A DNA stretch of 64,000 bases from Pseudomonas poae (GCA_004000515.1 CP034537.1:6152001-6216000), one strand, 5' to 3'; positions 48,812 to 59,887 are shown, counted from the first letter of the stretch. Numbers and translations are program-made. Notes: a model not told the origin generated them from the letters alone.

Positions 48812-49603
48812 TTATTGGCCGGAGAAAATCGGAGAGCGTTTTTCCAGGGACGCACGCAACGCTTCGGCGCCGTCGGCACTTCGGCCGCACAACAGGCCTG
48901 CAGCGAGTTCGGCCTGCAGCTGCTCGGGCAGGCTGCGCGCGGCGCCTTCACGGATCAGGGTCTTGGTCTGGGCGAAGGCGAACGTCGGGCCGTTGGCCAG
49001 GCGCGTCGCGAGTTCAGCGGTGTGGGCGTGCAATTGCTCATCGGCGACCACTTCGCCTACCAGCCCAGTGGCGAGGGCGCGGTCGGCACCCCACAGTTCG
49101 TCGAGGAACAACAGGCGCTTGGCTTGTTCGCTGCCGATCAGGCGTGGCAAGTGCCAGCTGGCACCCGCGTCTGGCGAGTAGGCCATACTGGTGTAGCCGG
49201 CCTTGAAGCGTGCCGATTGGGCCGCGATACGCAGGTCGCAGCACAGGGTCAGGTCCATGCCGGCGCCGACGGCGGTGCCATTGATCGCGGCAATCGTGGG
49301 TTTGTCGAGGGTGTGCAAACGGGTCATCAGGGCGTGGGCGGTTTCGGTCCAGCCGTAGGTTTCGAGGGCGCCACGCGCTTCGGCGTCGGCCCACTCGGCC
49401 AGGTCGGCACCCGCGCAGAAGCTGCGGCCGCTGGCAGTCAGCACCACCACGCGTACGCTGGCGTCGCTGTTGAACGCATCGAGCAAGGTGTGCAGGTGCT
49501 TGAGGGTGGGAATGTCCAACGCATTGCGCTGCGGGCCACGGTTCAGGGTGATCCAGGCGACGCCTGCTTGCACATGGGTGAGCACGGGCGAATCGGTAGT
49601 CAT
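48812..49603 (-). CDS. Enoyl-CoA hydratase/isomerase family protein
   Basis: 263-residue crotonase-fold enzyme, first gene of the long minus-strand operon. Oxyanion-hole residues are in GRSFCAGADLAEWADAEARG and AINGTAVGAGMDLTLCCDLR. Of the two Glu of classical hydratases, the second position is in the SMAYSPDAGASWHLPRLIGS region, where Asp replaces Glu; this may mean isomerase, hydrolase or altered hydratase activity. A probable TetR operator lies 53 bases upstream of the ATG. Confidence 0.92.
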   Translation of the reverse strand: MTTDSPVLTHVQAGVAWITLNRGPQRNALDIPTLKHLHTLLDAFNSDASVRVVVLTASGRSFCAGADLAEWADAEARGALETYGWTETAHALMTRLHTLDKPTIAAINGTAVGAGMDLTLCCDLRIAAQSARFKAGYTSMAYSPDAGASWHLPRLIGSEQAKRLLFLDELWGADRALATGLVGEVVADEQLHAHTAELATRLANGPTFAFAQTKTLIREGAARSLPEQLQAELAAGLLCGRSADGAEALRASLEKRSPIFSGQ

Positions 49604-49655
49604 GGCTTCCTCGAATTATTTTATTTGGCGTGAGGGGTGCGACATGCGCCGATAC

Positions 49656-49669
49656 TAAACAAGTGTTCA
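49656..49669. promoter_or_regulatory. Putative operator of the TetR-type regulator
   Basis: TAAACAAGTGTTCA: half-sites TAAACA and TGTTCA form a near-perfect palindrome around two bases. It lies in the 150-base gap between the TetR gene and the start of the enoyl-CoA hydratase operon, where an autoregulating or neighbour-controlling repressor would bind. Confidence 0.4.
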
Positions 49670-49753
49670 GCAAGAAGGCAATCGGCAAGCCAGAAATATT
49701 TTTCGAGGGGGAAAATGCCGACCTGAACCTTGCGTTCAGGCGGCGAGATTAGC

Positions 49754-50392
49754 TCAGGGTTTGAGCTGGTAACGCTGACGACCACCGGCCTGCAGGCCGT
49801 CGACCCAGGCTTCGCAGATTTGAATGCCCTGCTCCGGCGTAAACGTACCGGGGTTGAGCCCCGACTCCAGCCACAAGCCGTCCAGCAGTGCACTCAGGCC
49901 GATGGCGGCGAGGTCGGCATCGAAGCGCTTCCAGCCCTCCTCCTTGGCCATGTCGGTCAGCGCCGAGCGCATGATGGTGCGGTACTCGCCGTAGGAATGT
50001 TCGTGGGCCAGGTTGATCGCGGGCGCTGTCTTCACTGCGCCCCAGAACACCAGCCAGGCGTCCAGCAGGTGCGGGTCGAGCAATTCAGCGGAGAACGAGC
50101 CACGAAACAACGCTGACAACCGCTCCCTCGGGTTCGGCGGCGCCTTGGCCATGGTCTCGCGCAGCAAGCTCATGACCTGTCCGGTGATGGTGCGATAGGC
50201 CTCGGCCACCAGCTCATCCTTGCCCGAGTAGTGATGGCTGATCAGCCCCACCGACACTCCGGCCTCGGCGCTGATCTTGCGGATCGACGCACCCTGGAAG
50301 CCGTCGCGCTTGAGGCACGTAAGCGTGGCCTGGACCAGATTGGCCTTACGCACTTCCGGGTCCATCCGGGAAAAACGGGATTCCTGGGTCAT
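49754..50392 (-). CDS. TetR-family regulator, BetI-like
   Basis: 212-residue repressor. The N-terminal HTH is FQGASIRKISAEAGVSVGLI followed by SHHYSGKDELVAEAYRTI, very close to the BetI family. The C-terminal ligand domain (LLDAWLVFWGAVKTAPAINL, GLSALLDGLWLESGLNP) is also BetI-like. It stands between the class II aldolase gene and the acyl-CoA operon and probably controls one or both. BetI itself senses choline; the context here argues for another small ligand. Confidence 0.9.
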   Translation of the reverse strand: MTQESRFSRMDPEVRKANLVQATLTCLKRDGFQGASIRKISAEAGVSVGLISHHYSGKDELVAEAYRTITGQVMSLLRETMAKAPPNPRERLSALFRGSFSAELLDPHLLDAWLVFWGAVKTAPAINLAHEHSYGEYRTIMRSALTDMAKEEGWKRFDADLAAIGLSALLDGLWLESGLNPGTFTPEQGIQICEAWVDGLQAGGRQRYQLKP

Positions 50393-50433
50393 GCGGCGGT
50401 TTCCTACGATTGGGTCGGCAGCACGACTCTACA

Positions 50434-51192
50434 TCAGTCGCGATACCCCGGCGACACCCGATCCAGCATCCGCAGCAACGCCGACCACGCCAGGTGCATG
50501 GCGTCCAGATCAGCCAACTCACCTTCTTCCAGCGCGCGGCCAGGGTTGTTGAATTGTTGCTCGGTGTAGGCGCACACCTCGGCAGACGGCAGGATCAGCG
50601 TACCGCAGGCCTGCGCGGCGATCTGGATGTCACAGGCCTTCTCCAGGTAATACATGCGCAAGAAGGCCTGGCCGACCGTCTCGCCCACCGTGAGCAAACC
50701 ATGGTTGCGCAGCATCAGCACTGGCTTGTCACCCAGGTCGGCCACCAGTCGGCGTTGCTCGTCCATGTCCAGGGCCACGCCTTCGTAGTCGTGGTAGGCG
50801 ACCTTGCCGTAGAACTCCATGGAGATCTGGTTGACCGGCAGCAACCCGCACTCCAGCGCCGCCACCGCGCAGCCGGCCCGGGTGTGGGTGTGCAGCACGC
50901 AATGGGCGTCTTCGCGGGCGCCGTGGATCGCGCTGTGAATCACAAAGCCCGCCGGGTTGACCGCGTAAGGCGAAGGCTCCACGGCGTGCCCGTCGAGGCC
51001 GATTTTCACCAGACTGGACGCCGTGATCTCATCGAACATCAAGCCGTAGGGGTTGATCAGAAAGTGATGTTCGGGCCCGGGAATGCGCACCGAAATATGG
51101 GTGAAGATCAGGTCGCTCATGCGGTAGTGGGCGATCAAGCGGTAGCACGCGGCAAGCTGCTCGCGCAGTTGCTGTTCGGTGGAGTGAGTCAT
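50434..51192 (-). CDS. Class II aldolase/adducin family protein
   Basis: 252-residue Zn-dependent aldolase-like protein. Family marks: FTHISVRIPGPEHHFLINPY near the N-terminus, the metal ligands in CVLHTHTRAGCAVAAL (HxH), the Tyr/Glu segment ISMEFYGKVAYHDYEG, and the third His in MLRNHGLLTVGETVGQAFLR. Such proteins act on sugar phosphates or decarboxylate; many in amino-acid or sarcosine-type catabolic loci are uncharacterised. Divergent from the oxidoreductase gene at 51324. Confidence 0.88.
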   Translation of the reverse strand: MTHSTEQQLREQLAACYRLIAHYRMSDLIFTHISVRIPGPEHHFLINPYGLMFDEITASSLVKIGLDGHAVEPSPYAVNPAGFVIHSAIHGAREDAHCVLHTHTRAGCAVAALECGLLPVNQISMEFYGKVAYHDYEGVALDMDEQRRLVADLGDKPVLMLRNHGLLTVGETVGQAFLRMYYLEKACDIQIAAQACGTLILPSAEVCAYTEQQFNNPGRALEEGELADLDAMHLAWSALLRMLDRVSPGYRD

Positions 51193-51323
51193 TTTTATTC
51201 TCCAGGTACAGGGTGGGTGATGGCGACGCTAATCCAGTCGCCAGTAAAAAAACAAGTTGATTTTTTACTAGCGCTCGCCTCCTATAGAAAAATAACAATA
51301 ACAGCGCCTGGAGTATCCGCACC

Positions 51324-53279
51324 ATGTCGCACCCTGCCTTTCCCCACCTGTTTGAGCCCCTGGTCCTGCGGGGCAAACGCCTGAAAAAACCGCATCATGT
51401 CCAGCGGGCATGACACCTCGATGCCTACCGACAACCGGGTCAACCCGCAGTTGATTGCCTATCACCGTGCGCGAGCAGAAGGCGGTGTCGGGCTGATTGT
51501 GCTGCAGGTGGCAGGGGTGCACGACAGCGCGCGGTACACCTCTCATGTGCTGATGGCCACTGACGATGGGTGCATCGAGGGTTATCGCGAATTGGCTGAG
51601 GTCTGCCATGCCCAGGGCACCGTAGTGCTGTCGCAGATTTTCCATCCGGGGCGGGAAATCATGGAGTCGGCTGATGGTTTGCTGGCCGTGGCGTACTCCG
51701 CGTCGGGCGTGCCAAATGAACGCTTCAGGGTGATGCCGCGGGCACTGGACCAAGGGATGATCGACGAGATAGTCGCCGGTTACGCGGCAGCCGGCAGGCG
51801 GTTGCATCAGGCCGGTATCGATGGGGTTGAGGTGGTCGCCAGCCATGGGTATCTGCCGGCGCAGTTTCTCAATCCAAGGGTCAACCGACGTACCGATGAG
51901 TACAACGGGTCGCTTGAACAACGCTTGAAATTTCTGCGGAAATCATCGCAGCCGTTCGGGCGGCGACCGACGCGCAATTCATCATCGGCCTGCGCATTTC
52001 TGCCGATGAGCGCGATGCCGAGGGCCTGACAGAAAGTGAATCGCTTGAGGCCGTGCACAGCCTGCAAACCGAGCTGGACTATGTGCACATCGTCGCCGGT
52101 ACATCGGCGTCGCTGGGCGGTGCGATCCATATCGTGCCACCCATGGCCATCGCCGCTGCGTACCTGGCGGATGAGGCGGCTGTGTTCAAGGCCAAGCTGT
52201 CAATTCCACTGTTTGTTACCGGGCGCATCAACCAGCCCCAGGAAGCCGAATTGATCCTGGCGCGAGGCCAGGCCGATGTGTGCGGGATGACGCGCGCGTT
52301 GATCTGCGACCCACTGATGCCCGCCAAAACCCAGGAGGGTCACGTTGAAGATGTGCGCGCGTGCATCGCCTGCAACCAGGCGTGCATCGGTCACTTTCAC
52401 AAGGGGTTGCCGATCTCTTGCATCCAGCATCCCGAGACCGGTCGTGAGTTGCAGTTTGGCCAACAACAAACAGCGGTGAAGCGTAGACGCATCATGGTGG
52501 TCGGCGGTGGCCCGGCCGGCATGAAGGCCGCTGCCGTCGCGGCGCAACGCGGGCATGAGGTCACGCTGTACGAAGCCACCAGCCAATTGGGCGGGCAAGT
52601 GCAGTTGGCACAATTGCTGCCGCGTCGTAGCGAATTCGGCGGTGCCAGCACCAACCTGCAACGAGAGATGGCACTGGCCGGGGTGCACGTGGTGCGCAAT
52701 ACACGGGTAGATCGCGCGTGGGTGGAACGGGAGAAACCTGATCATGTGATCATCGCCACCGGCGCCGAGCCCTACTGGCCGGCCTTCGAAAACGGCGGGG
52801 AACTGCAAGTGGTGGACGCCTGGCAGGTGCTGCGCGAACAGGTCACGCTGGGGCGTTCAGTGGTGGTGGTCGACTGGCGTTGCGACTGGATCGGCCCCGG
52901 CATCGCCGAACGCCTAATGCGCGCCGGTCATCACGTGCAACTGGCGGTGAACGGCACCCATTGCGGTGAAAACCTGCCGCTGTACGTACGCGATCAACTG
53001 GCCGGCGAGCTGCATCGGCTGGGCATCCCGATCATTCCCTACGCCCGCCTGTACGGCTGCGACGACACCACGGTGTACCTGCAACACACCGCCAGCGGCG
53101 AGCCCATGCTGTTGGAGAATATCGACACCCTGGTGTTGTGCCAGGGCCACCAGCCGGTGGACACTCTGGGCGCGGAGCTGCAAGGCCTGGTGCCGTTTTA
53201 TCGTATCGGCGACTGCCTGGCCCCGCGCACCGCCGAAGAGGCGATCTATGAAGGACTCAAGGTAGCGTGGAACCTGTGA
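51324..53279 (+). CDS. FMN/FAD NADH:flavin oxidoreductase, 2,4-dienoyl-CoA reductase/N-demethylase-like (two frameshifts)
   Basis: Old-yellow-enzyme barrel fused to an FAD/NAD domain with an iron-sulfur cluster between them. Barrel: FPHLFEPLVLRGKRLKNRIM, VEVVASHGYLPAQFLNPRVN. Cluster ligands: VRACIACNQACIGHFHKGLP followed by SCIQHP. FAD site: RIMVVGGGPAGMKAAAVAAQ. An extra A in the run at 51384-51389 and a missing G near 51936 break the frame; corrected length is about 651 residues. Relatives include FadH, trimethylamine dehydrogenase and N-methylproline or dimethylglycine demethylases. Overlap of 13 bases with a cupin-type regulator suggests control by its substrate. Confidence 0.85.
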
Positions 53280-53845
53280 CAGACGAACCCCAGCAACTGT
53301 TTCTCGGCACGCGTATTCGCGGCCTGCGCAAGGCGTGTGGCATGACGCTGACGGACCTGGCCCAGGCCAGTGAACTGACCGCCGGCTACCTCAGCCAACT
53401 GGAGCGCAACCTGGCGTATCCGTCAATTGCGGCGCTGTTCAATATCGCCCGTAGCCTGGGGGTGACCATCCAGTGGTTCTTCGCCAGCGAATCCATCCCC
53501 GCCCCTGCCGATGACGGCTATGTGGTGCGCAAGGGGAATCGCCAGAGCATCCACTATGAAGACGGTATCGTTGACCAGTTACTCACACCGCTGCCGAACC
53601 ATCAGTTGGAAATGCTGCACTCCTGCTTCCCGCCGGGTACCTACAGCCAGCAGAGTTATAGCCACGAAGGCGAAGAGGCAGGCTACGTGTTGAGTGGACA
53701 GTTTGAGCTCTGGGTCGGCGAGCGGCACTTCCTGTTGGATGAAGGCGACAGTTTCAGCTTTGCCAGCCGTGAACCTCATCGCTACGGCAACCCTGGCAAG
53801 GTAGATACGACGGTAATCTGGGTGATTACGCCGCCGACGTTTTAG
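53267..53845 (+). CDS. Xre-family regulator with C-terminal cupin domain
   Basis: 192-residue regulator. Residues about 12-66 are an Xre HTH ([40 protein letters not shown]); residues about 110-190 are a small cupin barrel ([40 protein letters not shown]). This class senses a small metabolite and usually controls the neighbouring catabolic gene. GTG start overlaps the oxidoreductase stop by 13 bases, so translation is coupled. Confidence 0.92.
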   Translation: MEPVTDEPQQLFLGTRIRGLRKACGMTLTDLAQASELTAGYLSQLERNLAYPSIAALFNIARSLGVTIQWFFASESIPAPADDGYVVRKGNRQSIHYEDGIVDQLLTPLPNHQLEMLHSCFPPGTYSQQSYSHEGEEAGYVLSGQFELWVGERHFLLDEGDSFSFASREPHRYGNPGKVDTTVIWVITPPTF

Positions 53846-53967
53846 GCCGCAGGATGCGCCCATTCGTGACTGGCGGTAAAAACTCCTTTTCGACTTCGGC
53901 GGTTTTTCCGAAGGAACGACGGGCGGATACTCGACTCCATTGTTCACACGCCCTTCTGGAGTTACTG

Positions 53968-54786
53968 ATGTCTACCCCCACGCAAAACATCCCAGCCTTT
54001 GGCCTCGGCACCTTCCGCCTGCAAGGCCAGGTGGTGATGGATTCGGTCAGCACTGGCCTGGAACTGGGTTACCGGGTCATCGACACCGCCCAGATCTATG
54101 AAAACGAGGCAGACGTTGGCCAAGCCATCGCCAACAGCGGCATTCCACGTGATGAGCTGTTTATCACCAGCAAGATCTGGATCGCCAACTTCGCCGATGG
54201 CCTGTTGATTCCAAGTCTCAAAGAGAGCCTGCGCAAGCTCAAGACCGACTACCTGGACCTGACCCTGATCCACTGGCCATCGCCTGAAGACCAGGTACCC
54301 GTTGCCGAATTCATGGCGCAGTTGCTGGAAGCCAAGCGCCTGGGCCTGACGCGCCAGATCGGGATTTCCAATTTCACCATCGACCTGATGAAGCAGGCGA
54401 TTGCCGCCGTCGGTGCCGAAAACATCGCAACCAACCAGATCGAATTGCATCCTTACCTGCAAAACCAGAAGGTGGTGGACTTTGCCACCGATCACGGTAT
54501 TCAGATCACCTCTTACATGACCCTGGCCTACGGCGAAGTGCTCAAGGACGCGGTGATCCAACAGATTGCCGAACGCCACCAGGCTACCCCGGCACAAGTC
54601 ACCCTGGCCTGGGCCATGCAACAGGGTTACGCGGTGATCCCTTCCTCGACCAAGCGTTCCAACCTGGAAAGCAACCTCAAGGCCCCGCAACTGACCTTGA
54701 GCGCCGCCGACATGGCTCAAATTGCCGGCCTGGAACGCGGTCACCGCTTGACCAGCCCCAAGGGCATCGCGCCGAAGTGGGACTAA
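53968..54786 (+). CDS. dkgB: Aldo/keto reductase, 2,5-diketo-D-gluconate reductase B type
   Basis: NADPH-dependent cytosolic reductase of methylglyoxal, diketogluconate and other carbonyls. ATG 53968 with GGAG 8 bases upstream gives 272 residues, the usual length for DkgB. AKR motifs: [20 protein letters not shown] (catalytic Asp and Tyr), catalytic Lys in [23 protein letters not shown] (His), ISNFTIDLM, and [17 protein letters not shown] binding NADPH. The last four bases overlap the convergent pseudo-receiver gene. Confidence 0.92.
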   Translation: MSTPTQNIPAFGLGTFRLQGQVVMDSVSTGLELGYRVIDTAQIYENEADVGQAIANSGIPRDELFITSKIWIANFADGLLIPSLKESLRKLKTDYLDLTLIHWPSPEDQVPVAEFMAQLLEAKRLGLTRQIGISNFTIDLMKQAIAAVGAENIATNQIELHPYLQNQKVVDFATDHGIQITSYMTLAYGEVLKDAVIQQIAERHQATPAQVTLAWAMQQGYAVIPSSTKRSNLESNLKAPQLTLSAADMAQIAGLERGHRLTSPKGIAPKWD

Positions 54787-55205
54787 ACCCTCGCCGCAGG
54801 CATGCGGGATAATTCCCGCAGCCACGGCAATACCCGCAGGCCGCCGGCGGCTTCGGGTGGGTCGATGATATCCATGAAGTGCTCGAGGTTTACGTTGTCG
54901 GGCACGCCGGGCAGCCGTACCAGCACGGCCGGCGTTGCGCCGGCCTGCGCACCCAGGTCCAAGTGATCGTAGACAAGTACATGTCGCACCTGGGCTTGGG
55001 GTTCGCAGGCATGTGCGGTAAGCCCGGCATTGATGATCAACACGTCAAACGGCTCGGCCGGAATGGCCGTAAGAATCTGGACTTCTTCGAAGGTCTGTAC
55101 CGGGACAATCCGGTGGTACCCCAGTTGATTGAGCATTTTCTCGATGTACAGCCGTTGCAGGTGCTGTTCATCGGCAATCAGGATGGTCAGTGCTTTGTTC
55201 GGCAT
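54783..55205 (-). CDS. Stand-alone pseudo-receiver protein (Asp to Asn at the phosphorylation site)
   Basis: 140 residues from ATG 55205 ([20 protein letters not shown]), with AGGGG upstream; an open extension to 55370 has no homology signs. The receiver fold is recognisable, but the phosphoacceptor stretch reads [12 protein letters not shown], so Asn replaces Asp, and the conserved Thr and Lys of the active site are not visible. No output domain follows. It lies 135 bases downstream of the BvgS-like sensor. Likely role: a phosphorylation-independent partner or competitor of that system; an eroded regulator is also possible. Confidence 0.7.
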   Translation of the reverse strand: MPNKALTILIADEQHLQRLYIEKMLNQLGYHRIVPVQTFEEVQILTAIPAEPFDVLIINAGLTAHACEPQAQVRHVLVYDHLDLGAQAGATPAVLVRLPGVPDNVNLEHFMDIIDPPEAAGGLRVLPWLRELSRMPAARV

Positions 55206-55339
55206 GGCAAACCCCTGGACAGGCAGCGCTCGTCGGTGAGCGAGGCCCATTTTCCAGACATATTCCGACGAAAAAATCAGGCTTGTTCCCATTCCATGTA
55301 GGAGTTCTCCCAAACTCACCGGATGACTATCCGACTCAG

Positions 55340-58300
55340 TCACGCCTGATTGCAATACGCTTCCAAGCAACGGTCTAACTCATCGATGGCCACGCCTACC
55401 GCATCGGTAGCGGCCCCCAACGCAGCAAGATCTCGTCGCTCACACACGCTTTCCAATGCTTCGCAGCAGACGATCAACGCCTTGGCCTTGACCATTCGCG
55501 CGCCTCCTTTGACGCGATGGCCCAGGTCAAACAACTTGGCAAAATCTGCCTTGCTTAAAAACGCTTGCAGCAAAGCCTGATCCTCCTTGAGGCTGTCAAG
55601 CAATGGCTCCAGCAACTCGTTAAGCGCGGCGCGATCATTCCCGGTGAGCGTGATAAGGGAACTCAAGTCAAACAGCGGTTCAGCTTCATCGCTTGCCACT
55701 GCGCCAGTCCGCGAGGCCAATGCCAAGCGCAAGTCTTCCAGCCCTGTGGGTTTGAACAGACAACCGTCCATGCCCGCTTGCCGGCAGCGTTCGGCCTCTT
55801 CTGGCTGAGCATTCGCGGTGAAACCTAACAACAGGCACGGCTCCATTCCACGCAAGCGCTCTTGTACACGAATATCACGCGCCAGCGCGTAACCGTCCAT
55901 GAGGGGCATATTGCAATCGGTGATAACACCTTCGAAATGCCCAGCCTGCCACAGTGCCAGCCCTTGTACCCCGTCTTCAGCGGTGACGATGTGGTGCCCC
56001 AGAAAGTTCAGCTGCCGCGCCAGCAAAAGGCGGTTGGCCGGGTAGTCGTCCACCACCAGGATGTTTAACCCACGCGCGGGTGGGTGGTATGGCAGCGGTG
56101 AATGAGCCGGCCCCGCAGAGGCCTGTGCCAGCGTCAATGTCACGTCCACCCGCGTGCCCTTGCCCAGTACACTGCTCAAATGCAGTTGGCCGCCCATCAT
56201 CTTGCATAGGCTTCGGCTGATCACCAAGCCCAGTCCGGACCCGCTACGCGCCGATTGTTCATTGTTGCTGCCCTGGGTAAACGGGTTGAACAAACGTAGT
56301 TGGTCCTCGGCACTGATGCCAATACCGGTGTCTTCCACCCATAACCTCAAACTCAACTGTTCGCCCGCCGACGACGGCGTCCCCTCAGCGCCCAGGCGCA
56401 CGACACCGGTGCCGGTAAACTTGATCGCATTGCCCAGCAAATTCGACACGACCTGCTTGAGACGCATAGGATCGATCAGCACCATTTGATCGATCATCGG
56501 GTCAAGCTCCACTTGCAGCACCAGGCCCTTGTCTCGCGCCAACCCTTCGAACACCCGCGCCACCGAGGCCAGCAGCTCTCGCAAGTTTGAGGGTTCCAGG
56601 GCCAGGGACAAATGGCCGGATTCGATGCGTGCGATATCGAGAATATCGCCGATCAATTCCAACATGCTGCGGGAGGCCACCGACGCCACTTCCAGCGCAT
56701 CCCGGTCAGCTCGGCCCTGTTCGGCATTTTTCAGGGCCAACTCAATCATGCCAATCACCGCATTCATCGGTGTGCGGATCTCGTGGCTCATGGTCGCCAA
56801 AAACGTGGTCTTGGCCCGATTAGCTGCGTCAGCTTCCTCCTTGGCCTCCTGAAGCTGGCCCAGCAAGTGTTGGCGTTCACTTACGTCGACCCACCCGGCG
56901 ATCATGCCCACCACCTTCTCGTCACCATCACGGTACGGCAGCATCCACTGGTAGATGGTCAGCACATCGCCATTGGGCAACTTGAGTACACGATCATGGA
57001 TCTGCGGCTCGCCCCGCTCCATCAAGCGCAGGTAGTCGGCATGGTACGACTGGGCCTGCGGTGGGTTGCCGGTGTCGGTTTCCACAACGGTCCTGCCGAT
57101 CACGTCTTCCAGCTTGAACCCGAACACATCAAGGTAGGCGTTGTTACAGGCCATTAACCGCCCTTGGCGATCCCGCACGTAAATTGGGTGGGGGTGCCAT
57201 CGATCAACACGCTCATAAAACGCATCTGGTCGCTCAAGGCTCTTTCGGCTTGGGTACGCTTGTGAATCAAGTTACGCAGGTAGAACACCCAACCCAGGGT
57301 CACTAACAGCAGCAGTGCCGCCAAGACAAACCCTTGGATAATCACGTTACGGTGGCGCTTCCAGTAGCTGTCCTCGATGATGATTTCGCTGCGCCAATGG
57401 TTGGTCATCTCATCCATCTCTTCGGGTGTGATGCTTAACAGCGCTTTATCGAGGATTGAGTACAACTCCAACTGGCTGCGGCTGACACCAAAGGTAATGC
57501 GGGCAGGGTCCGTGCCGACCGTGCTGGTGATACGCAGGCGATCACGGTAATTACGCGCAATCATGTAGCGCGCACTGATAAGCGAAAGGACCGTCGCATC
57601 GACACTGCCTTTGGCCACCGCCTCCATCGCTTGCTCGGGGTTTTCAGCGTTAACAAACTCGATGCCGGGGTAATCCCGGGAAATCTGCGCCGCAAGGCTG
57701 TTGCCACCGATGAATGACAAGCGCTTTGCAGTCATGTCTTCCAGGGTAACCACGCGTTCGTCGTCGCTACGCACCACCAATACATAGGGATTGGACAAGT
57801 AAGGCCGGGTAAAACGCAGCTTTTCGGCACGTTCGACACTGGGGGTAATCACCGCCAGCATGTCCGCCTGGCCGGTGCTGACCGCATCGATTTGCCTGGG
57901 CAGTGAACTGCCTTGCACCACCTCAAACTTCAAGCCGGTGCGCAGGCTGATACGCGACATCACCTCGGCGCTCAAGCCTTCGAATTGTCCTTGCTCGTTG
58001 AAGAATGACAGTGGCACGAACCTGTCGAGCACCGCCACTTTCACCAGCGGATGCTTTTCCATCCAGCGCTGCTCACTCACACTCAAGCGCAATCGGTCGG
58101 CCTCCAGGTAACCGCTGCCGCCAGCACTCCAACGTCGCAGGATCTCCAACTGCTGACTGGCAGGAATTGCAGCCAGCGCAGCGTTGATGATCGTCAGCAG
58201 CCGGGTGTTGTCCTTGGTCAAGGCGAACCCAAACGGATTGACTTCCAGCGCGGAAAAGTCCGCCATGCGCACGTTATTCAGATGGTTCTTGTTGATCAGG

Positions 58301-58956
58301 TGGCGGGTGCTGATGGCATCGCCCAGGTAGACATCCGCCTGGCCGAACGCCACAGCACCAATCGCTTCGAATGTCGAAGCAAACAGCAACAAGTGCGCGC
58401 GGGGGTAAAAAGCCTGCACGGCGTCCGGCAGCATGTAGTGGTAGAGCATCGCCAGGCGTTTGCCGGCCAGGTCTGCACTTAAAGAGTGGCTGTCGCCGGT
58501 ACGAGTCACCAGCACAGGCTGATCATTGGCGTAGGACCGGGACAGCACCAACTGCCGGTCGGCCGCCTCAAAGCCGTTGGCCGACCCCAGAAAGTCCAGG
58601 GTTCCCCGTTTGAGCGCATCGATCACTTCATCGCGGGTGTCATAACGCCGAACGTCGATAGGGATGTTCAGGATCAGGCTGATCAACCTTGCGTAGTCAG
58701 CGGTAATACCTTCGAACTCGTCGTTGTTGTTGCTCATATCAAACGGTGCGTAATCGGGTGATGACACCCCCATCACCAATCGGCGTCGCTCACGTAGCCA
58801 ACGCCAGTCGGCTTCATCAAGCACCACGGTAGGGTTTTCAAGAGTGGAATGGCCGAGCAGACGCAGAGAGTGAGGTTCGTCCAGGGCCATCGCCACACAG
58901 GGCAACAGCCCCATCAGCAAGATGGCTGTAAGTTTCGCCAGCCAAGGGGTGGCCAT
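55340..58956 (-). CDS. BvgS-like hybrid sensor histidine kinase (frameshift near 57190)
   Basis: Inner-membrane phosphorelay sensor of about 1205 residues. Order: signal peptide (LTAILLMGLLPCVAMAL); two periplasmic SBP_bac_3 domains (APFDMSNNNDEFEGITADYA; VPLSFFNEQGQFEGLSAEVM); membrane helix GFVLAALLLLVTLGWVFYL; PAS (MACNNAYLDVFGFKLEDVIG); HisKA with His in FLATMSHEIRTPMNAVIGM; HATPase (LVSNLLGNAIKFT-like NLLGNAIKFTGTG and SGSGLGLVISRSLCKMMGG); receiver with Asp in GVITDCNMPLMDGYALA; HPt with His in LFDLGHRVKGGARMV. A base missing in the C-run near 57190 separates the periplasmic half from the PAS/kinase half. Paired with the NarL-type regulator two bases upstream. Confidence 0.92.
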
Positions 58957-58957
58957 T

Positions 58958-59586
58958 TCAGATCAAATGGTTGCGCTGGGCGAACTTGGACAAGTGCACC
59001 ACCGAAGACATATGCAGCTTTTCCTTGAGACGGGTCTTGTAGGTACTGATGGTTTTGTGGCTCAACAGCATATCTTCGGCAATTTCCTTGTTGCCCAATC
59101 CCAGCGCCAATTTTTGCAGCACCGTCAACTCGCGGTCCGACAGGGATTCCACCAGCGCCTGCTCCGTGGTCTGCAGATCATCGCGCCGCACCGAGCTGGT
59201 GGGTAGGCTTGGGAAACAACTGTAGTTGGACATCACCGCCCTGATCGCTTTTTGCAACTCGTCCAATTCACCCGTCTTGGCCACAAAACCCATGGCTCCG
59301 GCGCGCATGCAACGGGTGGAAAAAAATACCGCGAGATACGAAGTAAGCACCAGAATTTTGCAGGGTAATTCCAGCGCCTTGATCCGGCTGATCACCTCCA
59401 ACCCACCGAGTTTTGGCATTGCCAGATCGAGGATGACCAAGTCAGGGCGCTCCTCACGGGCAATCTGCATGGCGTCGGCGCCATTGCCCGCTTCAAAGAC
59501 TTTGTCGAAGCCTTCCCGCTTCAACAGGTACTTCACGGTGGAGCGTATAAAGGGTGATCGTCCACTATTAAAGCTTTGTTGCTCAT
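58958..59586 (-). CDS. NarL/LuxR-type response regulator, partner of the BvgS-like sensor (frameshift near 59549)
   Basis: 209 residues from ATG 59586 after restoring one T near 59549: MSNKALIVDDHPFIRSTVKY. The receiver has DD at 9-10, phosphoacceptor Asp in PDLVILDLAMPKLGGLEVIS and Lys in GFVAKTGELDELQ. The HTH is LSDRELTVLQKLALGLGNKE followed by IAEDMLLSHKTISTYKTRLK. It is one base upstream of the sensor start, so the two are coupled. Architecture resembles BvgA and the RocA-type regulators of pseudomonads, which control fimbriae and biofilm; targets here unknown. Confidence 0.92.
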
Positions 59587-59887
59587 AAGACTCCCCTGGG
59601 AAGATCAGTACGCTTACACATCACGCGGGACCTATCTACCTGTGAAAAGTAACAGCTCCGACAAACGGTACTGATTACTCTGCTTAACACTTCAGGCAGA
59701 ACAGACCCCTCCACTTGAAAAAACACGGTAACCACGTAAAGCCGAACCCGGGTTCCTGGGCAGGCGCAAGCGCGCAACCTTAACAATGCAGCGCTCTTTC
59801 AAATGAAGGGATAGTCTCGAGTGCTTGTAGGACCTTTCCTCGCTAAAGCATAGCCAGCTTTGCGCAATGCACGGCTGGCAGCAGGGA
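59587..59887. other. Intergenic region between the response regulator and mgtC
   Basis: This 300-base stretch should hold the promoter of the response-regulator gene (minus strand) and the end of the mgtC transcript. No convincing ORF, repeat or strong terminator was recognised. Confidence 0.5.
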
